Part shown: positions 18,582-27,220 of the stretch, piece after piece
Position numbering within the stretch: position 1 is the stretch's first letter
Layout of the letters: every line of letters begins with the position of its first letter
Assembly: GCF_000430645.1 (NCBI RefSeq)
Contig: NZ_AUMK01000015.1
Coordinates: 84,460-148,459, forward strand
Length of the DNA: 64,000 bases
Source of the DNA: Aquimarina latercula DSM 2041
GTDB taxonomy: Bacteria > Bacteroidota > Bacteroidia > Flavobacteriales > Flavobacteriaceae
Direction of reading: 5' to 3'
The notes under the pieces: model-generated
Database searches by the model: none
Told to the model about the DNA's origin: nothing
The model's input: the letters and a program-made list of their open reading frames with translations, nothing else
Program-made: the position numbers and the translations under genes

Positions 18582-19349
18582 TTATATATAATCGATTAGA
18601 AATGACATTTTTGACGTGAGATCTTTTTCGTACCTATCTTGATAATCAGGAATGATTTCTATTCTTTTTTTTAGAAAGGTTTCGATGTATTTTCGATATT
18701 GAGTGATTAATTCGTCCTTACTAATTATATCTCGATCGCTTAGGTAGTTTTGAAACTTAAGATCTTCGTAAGTTAGGTGATGTTTAAGCGCTGCTGCTTG
18801 TCCTAATGCATCAACAGCAAAATGTTCTATGTTTCTTGCTTTGGTTCCTGGTTCGAAGGTGTTTACAGTTTGACAATAATCACAGGTGCTATAATAAGAT
18901 CTGAAAAAATTACTTTTTACAGGAAGTTTTGCCTGACATTGAGTACACGAAAAATCTTCTGATAATGTTTCTTTTACAGATGACAATAGTTTTTTTGAAG
19001 CTTTTTCAAAAATTCGTACTTCATATGATTTTAGCTCTTGATTTAAATCGTGCTGTAACTTAAATCCTTTATTTCGTTCATTGATAAATTTAGTTGAACC
19101 ATATTCTAAATCTGAATCTAAAAATGTTTGTTCTACTTTATCAAACCAGGTATCATCTATTTTTGATATCAAATCAGATGCCTGCGAGTATATTCCTTGC
19201 CAAGCATTTTGAAATGTGATAGTTTCAAAATCTGTAGCTTCAAATAGTAATGGTAATGCTTCTTCTGTTTTACTAAGTACTTCGTGAAATCTATCTTTTA
19301 TTTTTAAAAGAAAAGTATCCCATCTGTTTTGCGTAGAAATAAAAGACAT
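18582..19349 (-). CDS. Zinc-ribbon protein with helical flanks
   Basis: The protein has 255 residues, predicted cytoplasmic and mostly helical. A central zinc ribbon is formed by CTQC (in EDFSCTQCQAKLPV) and CDYC (in YYSTCDYCQTVNTF), about 25 residues apart. The C-terminal helices are basic (YRKYIETFLKKRIEIIPDYQ). It lies 16 bases upstream of the SPFH gene and 19 bases after a 66-residue zinc-ribbon gene, so translation is likely coupled. A role as adaptor to the SPFH protein is inferred from position only. Confidence 0.8.
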   Translation of the reverse strand: MSFISTQNRWDTFLLKIKDRFHEVLSKTEEALPLLFEATDFETITFQNAWQGIYSQASDLISKIDDTWFDKVEQTFLDSDLEYGSTKFINERNKGFKLQHDLNQELKSYEVRIFEKASKKLLSSVKETLSEDFSCTQCQAKLPVKSNFFRSYYSTCDYCQTVNTFEPGTKARNIEHFAVDALGQAAALKHHLTYEDLKFQNYLSDRDIISKDELITQYRKYIETFLKKRIEIIPDYQDRYEKDLTSKMSFLIDYI

Positions 19350-19368
19350 TATCTGAATTTGTTAGGTT

Positions 19369-19569
19369 TTAATAGAATTGATTTCCGCAGAAATCGCAAT
19401 ATTTGAGATCGGTGTCACTTGGTCTTGCAGCACCACAGCTTATGCATTTTTTTGTTTCTAAGCCAGCATTCGTTTCTTCATATTTTTTTGTGGAAGAAAT
19501 AGCATTCCCTAAGATGTCATCTAGAATATTTTTTTTCTTTTTTTCATCTTTATTGTTGTCTTCTTCCAT
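19369..19569 (-). CDS. Small zinc-ribbon protein
   Basis: The protein has 66 residues with a lysine/aspartate-rich N-terminus. The C-terminus holds two CxxC pairs (KCISCGAARPSDTDLKYCDFCGNQF), a complete four-cysteine ribbon like those that begin or end many SPFH- and PspA-associated proteins. It is the gene immediately before the 255-residue zinc-ribbon protein. Its small size and charged N-terminus suggest an adaptor that docks on membrane-associated partners. Confidence 0.75.
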   Translation of the reverse strand: MEEDNNKDEKKKKNILDDILGNAISSTKKYEETNAGLETKKCISCGAARPSDTDLKYCDFCGNQFY

Positions 19570-19593
19570 ATAGGTAAGCGATTAAATTCAGGA

Positions 19594-19636
19594 TGTTATC
19601 CCTACATGGTTGTTATAAATCCATGTAGGAATAACA
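19594..19636 (-). terminator. Strong intercistronic hairpin after the LipL32-like gene
   Basis: The arms at 19594-19609 and 19621-19636 pair over 15 of 16 positions (TGTTAT and CCTACATGG with their complements, one C-A mismatch) around an 11-base loop. It follows the LipL32-like stop and precedes the zinc-ribbon genes. No T-run follows, so it may be a partial terminator or a 3'-end stabiliser that raises LipL32-like expression above the distal genes. Confidence 0.55.
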
Positions 19637-19664
19637 GCTCCTTATATCATCTAATAGCAATATG

Positions 19665-20354
19665 TTATTTGCTTAATCCGGCTTTTAAATCTTTAATAGT
19701 TTTGGCCATTACTACACCTGGTAGTTTTACCGGTGCAGCAACTTCTGCTAAGAAAGTACCTTTTACTTCTCCAGTTTTGTAAGTAGTGAAACCGATACGG
19801 TATAAACCAACAGTTAATGCTTTTAAAGGATCATTAACATCGCTTTTATATCTCAATAGGGAGTTGTAAGAGCTACCACTTGGTTGCTTTGGCATTTCAC
19901 CGCTATCATCATTTCTTTCTAAAATTGTCCAGTTGGCACCATCTACAGCATCTTGACTGATATTGGCTGTGCTAATGATATCGGATCTTTCTAATGTAAT
20001 GTATGTGTCAAAATAATCTCCGGATTTTGCATTTTTAGTATATGCTTCGGATTTGATTGCTTTTTTTACTTTAGCTTTACCTACAGGAGACATCATTCTT
20101 ACTCCAAGTTCTGGAGCAACTGCAGGAACCCATACATAAATATAATAGAACTTTTTTCCATCTTTTACTTCATCCTCATTTCCTGGAGCAGCATATCCAA
20201 GATATGATACAACATCTGTATAAGGTACTTTAATTGTTTTTGGACCTATTTTTTTCTCAATAGAGCTTCCGAATTTTTTTAACTTTTGAGCTTGTAAAGT
20301 GGTTGTAGTTCCAAGAACAATAAGGCTTAATAGAAATAAAACTTTTGTTTTCAT
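19665..20354 (-). CDS. LipL32-like secreted protein
   Basis: The protein has 229 residues with a signal peptide (MKTKVLFLLSLIVLGTTTTL, cleaved after QAQ). Its whole mature length follows the Leptospira surface lipoprotein LipL32 as I remember it: YLGYAAPGNEDEVKDGKKFY, YVWVPAVAPELGVRMMSPVG, the FDTYITLER strand, YNSLLRYK, and GLYRIGFTTYKTGEVKG. Unlike LipL32 there is no lipobox cysteine, so it is exported but probably not lipid-anchored. The family (PF12103) is known from spirochaetes and some marine gammaproteobacteria; its role is unsettled. It lies in a two-component-linked envelope cluster here. Confidence 0.88.
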   Translation of the reverse strand: MKTKVLFLLSLIVLGTTTTLQAQKLKKFGSSIEKKIGPKTIKVPYTDVVSYLGYAAPGNEDEVKDGKKFYYIYVWVPAVAPELGVRMMSPVGKAKVKKAIKSEAYTKNAKSGDYFDTYITLERSDIISTANISQDAVDGANWTILERNDDSGEMPKQPSGSSYNSLLRYKSDVNDPLKALTVGLYRIGFTTYKTGEVKGTFLAEVAAPVKLPGVVMAKTIKDLKAGLSK

Positions 20355-20384
20355 AATGTAGTAATTTGTGTAATTTAAATTTGT

Positions 20385-20729
20385 TTAATTAGTAAATAAT
20401 GGTAACACTGTTATTAGTGTAATTAGTAATAAAAAGATGATTATACCTGTAAAATGATACCACGGAATTTTGATTCGATTTTTTTCAAAATGTTCGAAGC
20501 TATTAATTAGTTTTTCGTTGTCGAATTCTTGTTTTTCAAAAGCACCTTTGCAGTGACTACACACAGAGTATACTTTTTTCCACAGTGGAAAGAACGGAAT
20601 CCAGAATACGTGAAAGTACTTTCTATATCCTTGAATCCACATTTGATTTTCTGTTTTGCAAAAAGGACAACAACCTCCATCAAGCTTTGCAGGATGAATT
20701 GTAGAAGAACTTGTTCCGAAGATTATCAT
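20385..20729 (-). CDS. Zinc-ribbon membrane protein
   Basis: The protein has 114 residues. It carries two CxxC pairs, CCPFCKTEN near residue 21 and VCSHCKGAF near residue 57, flanking aromatic segments (YRKYFHVFWIPFFPLWKKVY) typical of the zinc_ribbon_15 family. A transmembrane helix follows at the C-terminus (WYHFTGIIIFLLLITLITVL). The ribbon is predicted to face the cytoplasm. It lies 30 bases before the LipL32-like gene, supporting co-transcription. Confidence 0.8.
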   Translation of the reverse strand: MIIFGTSSSTIHPAKLDGGCCPFCKTENQMWIQGYRKYFHVFWIPFFPLWKKVYSVCSHCKGAFEKQEFDNEKLINSFEHFEKNRIKIPWYHFTGIIIFLLLITLITVLPLFTN

Positions 20730-20784
20730 GGTACGAGTATAAGTTTGATATTTATTTTTATGAATTTTGGTTGTTCAGAATTGA

Positions 20785-20820
20785 GGAGAGAATGATATCT
20801 CTAAACACGATGTTCTCTCC
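20785..20820 (-). terminator. Hairpin between membrane-protein and zinc-ribbon genes
   Basis: An 8-bp stem (GGAGAGAA at 20785-20792, TTCTCTCC at 20813-20820) with a 20-base loop lies in the 114-base gap between the first and second genes of the cluster. No T-run follows on the minus strand. It is a weak candidate for an attenuator. Confidence 0.3.
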
Positions 20821-20843
20821 CCATTCTTCAACTAACTAACATT

Positions 20844-21266
20844 TTATGTAAAGAAAAGGAATGATGCTACGATCATCCATCCACCAACGATCAATCCAAA
20901 TACTCCTAGTTTACCTTGTTTAGGAGCTAGTTTTGCTCTCAATTCGTTTGCTTTTTCCTTTGCTGCTTCATTTTTGGATAAGAAAAATTTATTGATAAGT
21001 CCGAAACCTAACATAAATCCAAGTACTGCAGAGATGATATTACCGGCTAATAAAGTCACCCACCAGATAGGATAGGTAGTAAGCCATCCTAGATTTAAGA
21101 TTGCTGAAATAATTCCCCAAACACCCCAGAAACAGAATACTAGACCAATCCATCCTTGATAAGGCTCTATTTTTTCTAAAAGTTCTTTTGCGTTTGGTTT
21201 TTTTGAAAGCAATAGTGATGGTACTGCTAAAATACTTAATAAAATTAATGAGATTCCCCAGATCAT
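20844..21266 (-). CDS. Small integral membrane protein, first gene of the cluster
   Basis: The protein has 140 residues with about four hydrophobic helices ([72 protein letters not shown]). A charged loop sits between helices 3 and 4 ([20 protein letters not shown]). No family motif is recognised. It is the first gene downstream of the palindrome-bearing promoter region at about 21344-21412, so the response regulator likely controls it. Its cluster mates suggest an envelope-stress role. Confidence 0.75.
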   Translation of the reverse strand: MIWGISLILLSILAVPSLLLSKKPNAKELLEKIEPYQGWIGLVFCFWGVWGIISAILNLGWLTTYPIWWVTLLAGNIISAVLGFMLGFGLINKFFLSKNEAAKEKANELRAKLAPKQGKLGVFGLIVGGWMIVASFLFFT

Positions 21267-21343
21267 GTCTTTATGGTTTTATAGGGTTAGTAATTAGTTT
21301 AATGCTGTACGTTTTGATATTTTGTTTATCAATAACTACAGTA

Positions 21344-21412
21344 CAAAGATGTGATTTATATAAGCTGTTAGAAACACAGTTTCTGGTGAAAATGAGTACC
21401 CTGAAAACAGGG
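21344..21412 (-). promoter_or_regulatory. Promoter region of the LipL32-like cluster with two palindromes
   Basis: On the minus strand a CATCTTTG box (21344-21351, one base from TAnnTTTG) is a candidate -7 element for the 20844-21266 gene. Upstream lie AGAAAC-ACA-GTTTCT (21370-21384) and CCCTG-AAAA-CAGGG (21399-21412). The latter is identical to the palindrome upstream of the kinase gene (24555-24568). The rest of the 306-base gap before the response-regulator stop holds no gene I can support. Confidence 0.55.
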
Positions 21413-21572
21413 ATGTATTACTTTTTTAAGTCTGAAAATAGGAGAGAAGTGTGTGCCGTTTTGGGTACACACCTAGTGTCACCAACAATAGGATGGGCGT
21501 AATAATGGGGAAGAAATATTTAAATAAATAGAGATTGGTATGAGAGTAACTTAACTTTTTGTCTTAAGAATT

Positions 21573-22217
21573 TTAATGCTCTACGTAATTCATTTTTATA
21601 GCATACTTTGTAAGACCTGCTAGGTTTCTTACATTAAGTTTAGCAATTAAGTTCTTTCGATAACTTTCTATAGTATGTTTACTTAAGAATAATTTATCCG
21701 CGATTTCCTGAGTGGTGAATTCTTGAGCAATTAATGTAATAACATCTATTTCTCTTTGAGTAAGTTTTATTTCTTCATCTTTCTTTTTGGAAAACTTATT
21801 TTCCATATAAATATCCTTTATCTCACGAGAAAAATATTTTTCTCCACTCAATATAGTCTGTATTGCTTTTAGAAGTTCTTCTTTTTCAGCGTTTTTAGGA
21901 ACATAACCATCCACATCATGTTCGATTAGGTTATCAATCATATCTGGATTGTTATGCATACTTACGACAAGTGTTTTTATAGTAGAACTTCGTTCTTTTA
22001 CGATCTTGTTTAGAGCAATACCGTCCATTTCTGGCATAGTAATATCAGTGATGATTAAATCTATTTTTTCATCAGGGTTGATTTCTAGGTATTTAGCAAT
22101 ATGCTTGCCGTTTTTAGCTGTTAAAAGAATATTATAATCGTTTTCAGAATTTAAGATGCTTAATAATCCATCTAAAAACATTTTATGATCATCAGCTATA
22201 ATTAGGTTGTACTTCAT
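21573..22217 (-). CDS. LuxR/NarL-family response regulator
   Basis: The protein has 214 residues. The receiver domain has the acidic pocket (IIADDHKMF), the phospho-acceptor Asp58 in DLIITDITMPEMDG, the Thr/Ser position in TLVVSMHNN and the Lys in GYVPKNAEKEEL. The C-terminal LuxR helix-turn-helix is complete (LTQREIDVITLIAQ, TTQEIADKLFLSKHTIESYR). Its start overlaps the sensor kinase end by 26 bases, showing translational coupling. It is the probable binder of the palindromes at 21399 and 24555. Confidence 0.95.
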   Translation of the reverse strand: MKYNLIIADDHKMFLDGLLSILNSENDYNILLTAKNGKHIAKYLEINPDEKIDLIITDITMPEMDGIALNKIVKERSSTIKTLVVSMHNNPDMIDNLIEHDVDGYVPKNAEKEELLKAIQTILSGEKYFSREIKDIYMENKFSKKKDEEIKLTQREIDVITLIAQEFTTQEIADKLFLSKHTIESYRKNLIAKLNVRNLAGLTKYAIKMNYVEH

Positions 22218-24408
22218 CTGTGGTTGTTGTTAAGCTGGTTATTGCTATATTAATAATTGTCCCTCTTTTTATTCTAGAATCGATATCTATCGTTCCATCA
22301 ATTTTATCTAATCTACTCCTTATATTTCTGAATCCAATACCCTCGGTATTTTTATTTACATCAAATCCTACTCCATCATCTTCAAAAAGAATATTCAATT
22401 CATTATCTAATAAATTAATTTGAAGCGCAATAGAGGATGCTTTTGCGTGTTTAATACTATTAGTGACTAATTCTTGTATGATCTTAAAAGTTTCGACTTG
22501 TAACGTTTCTTCTAGGAGATCAACTCTTCTTCTTGGGTACACACTAAATCCAGTTTTTAGCTTACTTGCCCCTCCAATATTACTAAAATATTCTTCTAGT
22601 ACATCAGAAAAATTGTTTTTACTAAACTTTTTAGGAATTAAGTTATGAGAAAGATCACGGACTAATTCATACGTGTCATCAATTTGAGTATTGACAGCTT
22701 TTAATGTGCTTTGGTTTTTTTGATCAGAGTTGTTCAATTGAAGTTTAATAGCAGCAAGATTTCCACCGATACTATCATGTAATTCTTGAGCGATACGTTT
22801 TCTTTCTTTGTCTTGCCCTTCTACGGAAGCTTTGATTACTTTTAATTCTTGATCCTTTAATAAGGATGAAATTTTTGTTTCGTTTATTTCTTTCTGTTTT
22901 TGATTAAGCTCACTTTGTACTTTAATTTTTTGATAGTAAGTCACTAATAACCCAATTACTGGTACGAGTAATATTAAAAAAGAATATAGTATGATATTTT
23001 TAAAAACTTTTTGTTTTGCAGTTTCGTCTTGTTGGATTTTTAATTGCGCATCCTTAAGTTCTTGGTTTTTCTTTAGAATAATATTATCCTTTAATGCTTT
23101 TTCGGTAGTGTTTTGAAAAGTTAACAGTTTGTTTTCATTTTCTTTTCTAAGAATTTCATATTCTTTATTTTCTATCTCTTGTACAAGTTTAAGGTTACTT
23201 ATAGCTTCTTGTTGATTCGCTAATTCCAATTGTTTATTGGTGTTTTCAATTTGCAGAAACCTTATTTCTTTTTCTTTTTGTAATGTTTTATATTTTACTT
23301 CTAGTTCGTTAATCTCTTTATCTTTATCAAGTGTTCGGGCAGAATCAGAGATTTGATCATAATGTTCGTAATAGCTTAATGCTTTTTTATAATCATTTTT
23401 AGAAACTGCAATTTCTTTTAAGCGGAAATAGATTTTTTCTTGTTCATTTAAGAAACCTATTTTTGTTGCGATATCTAACGCAGAAAGCGTAATGTCTTCT
23501 GCTTCTTGGTATCTTTTTAATTCATTTAAAAGTCGCCCTTTTTCTACACTACCAATAATCTGCATTCGTTCAAAATTATTGGCTTTAGCAATTTCTAAGG
23601 CCTTATCGAAAGAAACCAATGATTTATCTAAAGCTCCAATTTTTTTATAGGTAATACCCATATTTATAGAAATTGTCCCGATACAGCTTGTTCTATTAGC
23701 TGTTATACAAATTTCTCTGGCTTTTTCGAAATATTCAATAGCTTTGTCAAATTCTTCTTTATAGCCATATATGTTGGCAATATTTACAATGGAACCAAAT
23801 ACCATTTCTGGATTTTTCTTATACTCTTGGCATTTTTCTAAGATCTCTAGAGCGAGATCATACTCACTCGTGGCGATATAGACATTAGCTAAACCAAAAG
23901 AATTTACATAATAAATACGTTCATCATTATGTTGTTGTGAAATATTAATTCCTTTAAAATACCATTTTTTGGATTTTTCGTTCAGGCCAATAAAACTATT
24001 AGCTTGGCCTAGAGTGAAATATGCAAGACCATAAATATTATTTTTAAGAGTGTCATTTTTGAAATTATTTAGTTCAAGTATTTTTTGTCCATAGTATTTT
24101 ACCGAATCAATCTGGGATATACTTCTAAAATAAGAACTTATAATTAAGCTCAAGTCAGCTTTAAATCGATCACTCTTAACAGCTTTTTTATGTAGTTGTT
24201 CTTTAGCAATAAGATAACTTTCTTTTCTTCTATCTGGTATATTAGATATAGTTTTTAGTTCATTTATAATTTCCCTTTCACCTTTATAAGAATAAGGAAA
24301 TGTTTTTTTAACGTCAATTTGCCCTTGAATATTTAAAGAAAACAGTAGCGTGACTATGGCAATACTGTTTTTTAGATAAGATAATATATTGTAATTGACG
24401 AACTTCAT
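22192..24408 (-). CDS. TPR-containing sensor histidine kinase (HisKA_3 / NarX-type)
   Basis: The protein has 738 residues with a signal-like N-terminus. About 350 residues of TPR helices (AYFTLGQANSFIGLNEKSKK, AIEYFEKAREIC) are followed by a coiled coil (KDKEINELEVKYKTLQKEKE). A transmembrane helix (IILYSFLILLVPVIGLLVTY) leads to the HisKA_3 dimerisation motif RIAQELHDSIGGNLAAIKLQ with phospho-acceptor His544. An HATPase domain follows (ELVTNSIKHAKA, DDGVGFD, GIGFRNIRSRL). TPR sensors of this kind are common in Bacteroidota. The signal it senses is unknown. Confidence 0.94.
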   Translation of the reverse strand: MKFVNYNILSYLKNSIAIVTLLFSLNIQGQIDVKKTFPYSYKGEREIINELKTISNIPDRRKESYLIAKEQLHKKAVKSDRFKADLSLIISSYFRSISQIDSVKYYGQKILELNNFKNDTLKNNIYGLAYFTLGQANSFIGLNEKSKKWYFKGINISQQHNDERIYYVNSFGLANVYIATSEYDLALEILEKCQEYKKNPEMVFGSIVNIANIYGYKEEFDKAIEYFEKAREICITANRTSCIGTISINMGITYKKIGALDKSLVSFDKALEIAKANNFERMQIIGSVEKGRLLNELKRYQEAEDITLSALDIATKIGFLNEQEKIYFRLKEIAVSKNDYKKALSYYEHYDQISDSARTLDKDKEINELEVKYKTLQKEKEIRFLQIENTNKQLELANQQEAISNLKLVQEIENKEYEILRKENENKLLTFQNTTEKALKDNIILKKNQELKDAQLKIQQDETAKQKVFKNIILYSFLILLVPVIGLLVTYYQKIKVQSELNQKQKEINETKISSLLKDQELKVIKASVEGQDKERKRIAQELHDSIGGNLAAIKLQLNNSDQKNQSTLKAVNTQIDDTYELVRDLSHNLIPKKFSKNNFSDVLEEYFSNIGGASKLKTGFSVYPRRRVDLLEETLQVETFKIIQELVTNSIKHAKASSIALQINLLDNELNILFEDDGVGFDVNKNTEGIGFRNIRSRLDKIDGTIDIDSRIKRGTIINIAITSLTTTTDEVQPNYS

Positions 24409-24523
24409 TTTTGCTTTAATTATTCTGGGGAGAATATTTTTCTATTTCGTTATGATAAATAACTTTTAAAGTTAAAATTATATTGAAATATCTATTTTAC
24501 AATGTTTTATAATTTGTTATAGT

Positions 24524-24569
24524 CAAAGATATTAATTTCAAAAATCATCAATATCCCTGAAAACAGGGA
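24524..24569 (-). promoter_or_regulatory. Kinase-operon promoter with CCCTG-AAAA-CAGGG palindrome
   Basis: On the minus strand TATCTTTG (24524-24531) matches the TAnnTTTG -7 box and TTG (24549-24551) sits 17 bases upstream as a possible -33 element. Directly above it lies TCCCTG-AAAA-CAGGGA (24554-24569), centred about 34 bp upstream of the -7 box. This is an activator-like position. The same palindrome precedes the LipL32-like cluster, so this is the likely site of the LuxR-type regulator. Confidence 0.65.
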
Positions 24570-24591
24570 ACTTTAGATCTCTATTTTAGGG

Positions 24592-25926
24592 TTATTTATA
24601 CAGAAGATATTGAGATCTTATTTTTTTAAATTTTTCTAGATCTTTTATCCACGTCTTTTTTATTTCCCGAGCAGTATATCCTTGTTCTATTTGTTGTTGT
24701 AGCTTTTTTGTTCCTGCATGTATAGTGAATGATTTATTGTTGAAAAAACCTTCTTTGTTTTTAGAATTATTATATGCGTTAAGGAGCCATTGTATATTAA
24801 TACTGCCAAGTCTTTTGATTTTTCTAAGATCTTTTCCATAACAGACTTCTCCTTTGTGTTTAGGGTATTTAGCACCGAAATTAGGTTGTGGAGTGTAAGC
24901 AAAATCGTATTGATCAATTGGGAAATCTGGGGATCCAAAAATCTGAAATTGCATTTCCGTACCTCGACCAGCATTAATAGTAGTACCTTCGAAAAAACCT
25001 AAACTGGGATATAGGTTTATCGATCTATCATTTGGTAGATTAGGTGAGGGTCGTATTGCTAAACTATAATAAGTTTGATGTGTGTAATTTTTAACAGGGA
25101 TAATCTGGATTTCGCATTTTAGGTCATTTCCTAACCAACCTTCTCCATTTACCATTTTTGCGTATTCTCCGATTGTCATCCCATGAACTAATGGAATTGG
25201 ATGCACCCCAACAAAACTGCTATGTTCTATTTCTAAAGTTGGTCCATCTATATAATGCCCATTGGGATTCGGTCTATCCAAAATTAATAAAGGAATATTA
25301 TTTTCTGCACAGGCTTGCATTACATAATGAAGTGTAGAAATATAGGTGTAAAATCTAGCACCTACATCCTGAATGTCAAAAACAACCACATCAATATCAG
25401 AAAGCGAGGCAGCAGAAGGTTTTTTGCTTTTACCATGTAATGATACGATCGGTAATCCCGTTTTTATATCTTTTTCGTCAGCAACGAGCTCTCCGGCATC
25501 TGCTTTTCCTCTAAAACCATGTTCAGGAGCAAATACCTTTTTTATGTCAATGTTTTTGGATAATAAAGAATCTACAAGATGTGTATATTGACCTAAAGTG
25601 TTTGTAGCAACTTTTTCAGTTTGTAATAATGGACTGATATTAGGAAATTTGAAAATTACAGAAGTTTGATTCCCTACGATTGCAATTTTTTTATTTTGCA
25701 GTAATGGTAAGTATAATTCAGTTTGATTTGCTCCAACTATAACAGGTTCTAAAACATTTAGCGAGTCTTGTTGTTGGTTTTCTGAAATAACACTTTTCTT
25801 ATTTATTTCAGACTTTTCTTGATCAGAAGTGGTCTGTGATGATGTTTTTGTTCCGCTTCCGCAAGAAATAAGCAGTGTAAAAAAGAATAAAAACGTATTT
25901 TTGAATGCATTTCTTATAAAAACCAT
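24592..25926 (-). CDS. DUF1343 (NamZ-like) lipoprotein, probable exo-beta-N-acetylmuramidase
   Basis: The protein has 444 residues; the lipobox is LLISC, followed by GSGTKTSSQ. A linker of about 50 residues precedes the DUF1343 domain. Conserved segments include KIAIVGNQTSVI, VFAPEHGFRGKADAGE, VVFDIQDVGARFYTYISTLH, LLILDRPNPNGHYIDGP and NAGRGTEMQFQIFGSPDFP. Family members NamZ release terminal MurNAc from peptidoglycan fragments, so a cell-wall recycling role is likely. The gene lies 8 bases from the divergent permease start. Confidence 0.9.
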   Translation of the reverse strand: MVFIRNAFKNTFLFFFTLLISCGSGTKTSSQTTSDQEKSEINKKSVISENQQQDSLNVLEPVIVGANQTELYLPLLQNKKIAIVGNQTSVIFKFPNISPLLQTEKVATNTLGQYTHLVDSLLSKNIDIKKVFAPEHGFRGKADAGELVADEKDIKTGLPIVSLHGKSKKPSAASLSDIDVVVFDIQDVGARFYTYISTLHYVMQACAENNIPLLILDRPNPNGHYIDGPTLEIEHSSFVGVHPIPLVHGMTIGEYAKMVNGEGWLGNDLKCEIQIIPVKNYTHQTYYSLAIRPSPNLPNDRSINLYPSLGFFEGTTINAGRGTEMQFQIFGSPDFPIDQYDFAYTPQPNFGAKYPKHKGEVCYGKDLRKIKRLGSINIQWLLNAYNNSKNKEGFFNNKSFTIHAGTKKLQQQIEQGYTAREIKKTWIKDLEKFKKIRSQYLLYK

Positions 25927-25934
25927 AAGTAACT

Positions 25935-27176
25935 TTGAATTTCGAATATTTTATTGCCAAACGCCTTATCAAAGGTAAGGAACATAAAAGTAGCATATCA
26001 TCAGCAATCATAAAAATTGCCATTTTAGCTATAGCCATTGGTATGGTTATGATGTTGATAACTGTAGCTACTGGTATAGGGTTACAACGTAAAATTAGAG
26101 AAAAAGTTGCTGCATTTAATGGTCATGTTATTATTACCAGTTTTGATAATAATAACAGCTTAGAATCTATGATCCCTATTAAAAAAGATCAGCATTTCTA
26201 TCCTAATTTTACAGACGTTTCTGGAATTAAACATGTTCAAGGATTTGCTACTAAGGGCGGACTTATTAGAACAGAGAATGACTTTGAAGGAATTGTAGTT
26301 AAGGGAGTTGGAGAAGATTATAATTGGTCATATTTTGAAGAATATTTGATAGAGGGTACTTTACCGGATTTTACAGATCCTAGAAATAATCAAATATTAA
26401 TATCCGCATATACTGCCTCTAGGTTAGGATTGGGGATTGGGGATAATGCAAATACTGTTTTTTTGAAGAAAAACTCTAGTTCTAACATCCCGGCCAATAT
26501 TAGAGCTTTTAAGATTGTTGGTATTTATGATTCTGGTTTTCTAGAGTTTGATGAGAAATTTATTTTTGCAGATATCCGGCATATTCAGAAAATGAATAAA
26601 TGGAAAGAGAATCAAGTCGGAGGTTTTGAGGTGTTTATTGATGACTTTGATGATATTGACAAAAAAGGGAGACAGATTTATGAAAATATTCCTTCGGACC
26701 TAGAAGCCGTAACGATTACTTTAAAATATGGTAGTATTTTCGAATGGTTAAAACTCTTTGATCTTAATATCATCGGTATAATTAGTATAATTATATTAGT
26801 TGCTGGAATTAATATGATTACGGCATTACTGGTTCTTATTTTAGAAAGAACGCCTATGATTGGTATCTTAAAATCGTTAGGAACAAATGACTGGAGTATT
26901 CGAAAAGTATTTTTATATAACGCGGGATATTTAATATTGATAGGATTGCTTTGGGGTAATCTCATAGGTGTAGGATTGTTGTTTCTACAGAAATATTATG
27001 GTATAATTGGATTGAATCCTGCTACATATTATGTGAGTACAGCTCCTATTTATATAGATATTGGTTATATAATTTTACTTAATTTGGGGACCATGGTTTT
27101 ATGCCTTATCATGCTTCTTATTCCATCATATGTGATTGCTAAAATATCGCCTTCTAAGGCTATTCGATTCCAGTAG
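25935..27176 (+). CDS. FtsX/LolE-type ABC transporter permease
   Basis: The protein has 413 residues and begins at a TTG (25935), which gives the family-typical N-terminus NFEYFIAKRLIKGKE. TM1 (AIIKIAILAIAIGMVMMLIT) is followed by a large periplasmic MacB-like domain (residues about 55-265), then three helices (IIGIISIIILVAGINMITAL, AGYLILIGLLWGNLIGVGLL, IILLNLGTMVLCLIMLLIP) near the C-terminus. The segment LERTPMIGILKSLGTNDWSIRKVF is the coupling helix for the ATPase. Homologues export lipoproteins (LolCE). The ATPase is not adjacent. Confidence 0.9.
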   Translation: MNFEYFIAKRLIKGKEHKSSISSAIIKIAILAIAIGMVMMLITVATGIGLQRKIREKVAAFNGHVIITSFDNNNSLESMIPIKKDQHFYPNFTDVSGIKHVQGFATKGGLIRTENDFEGIVVKGVGEDYNWSYFEEYLIEGTLPDFTDPRNNQILISAYTASRLGLGIGDNANTVFLKKNSSSNIPANIRAFKIVGIYDSGFLEFDEKFIFADIRHIQKMNKWKENQVGGFEVFIDDFDDIDKKGRQIYENIPSDLEAVTITLKYGSIFEWLKLFDLNIIGIISIIILVAGINMITALLVLILERTPMIGILKSLGTNDWSIRKVFLYNAGYLILIGLLWGNLIGVGLLFLQKYYGIIGLNPATYYVSTAPIYIDIGYIILLNLGTMVLCLIMLLIPSYVIAKISPSKAIRFQ

Positions 27177-27220
27177 CATGAATTAGTACATCTTCCTCTA
27201 ACTTAATGGCTTTGTATTTG

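Noticed and set aside
21188..21502. Plus-strand frame overlapping the cluster promoter
   Set aside because: It runs antisense through the membrane-protein gene and the palindrome-bearing promoter and has no family features.
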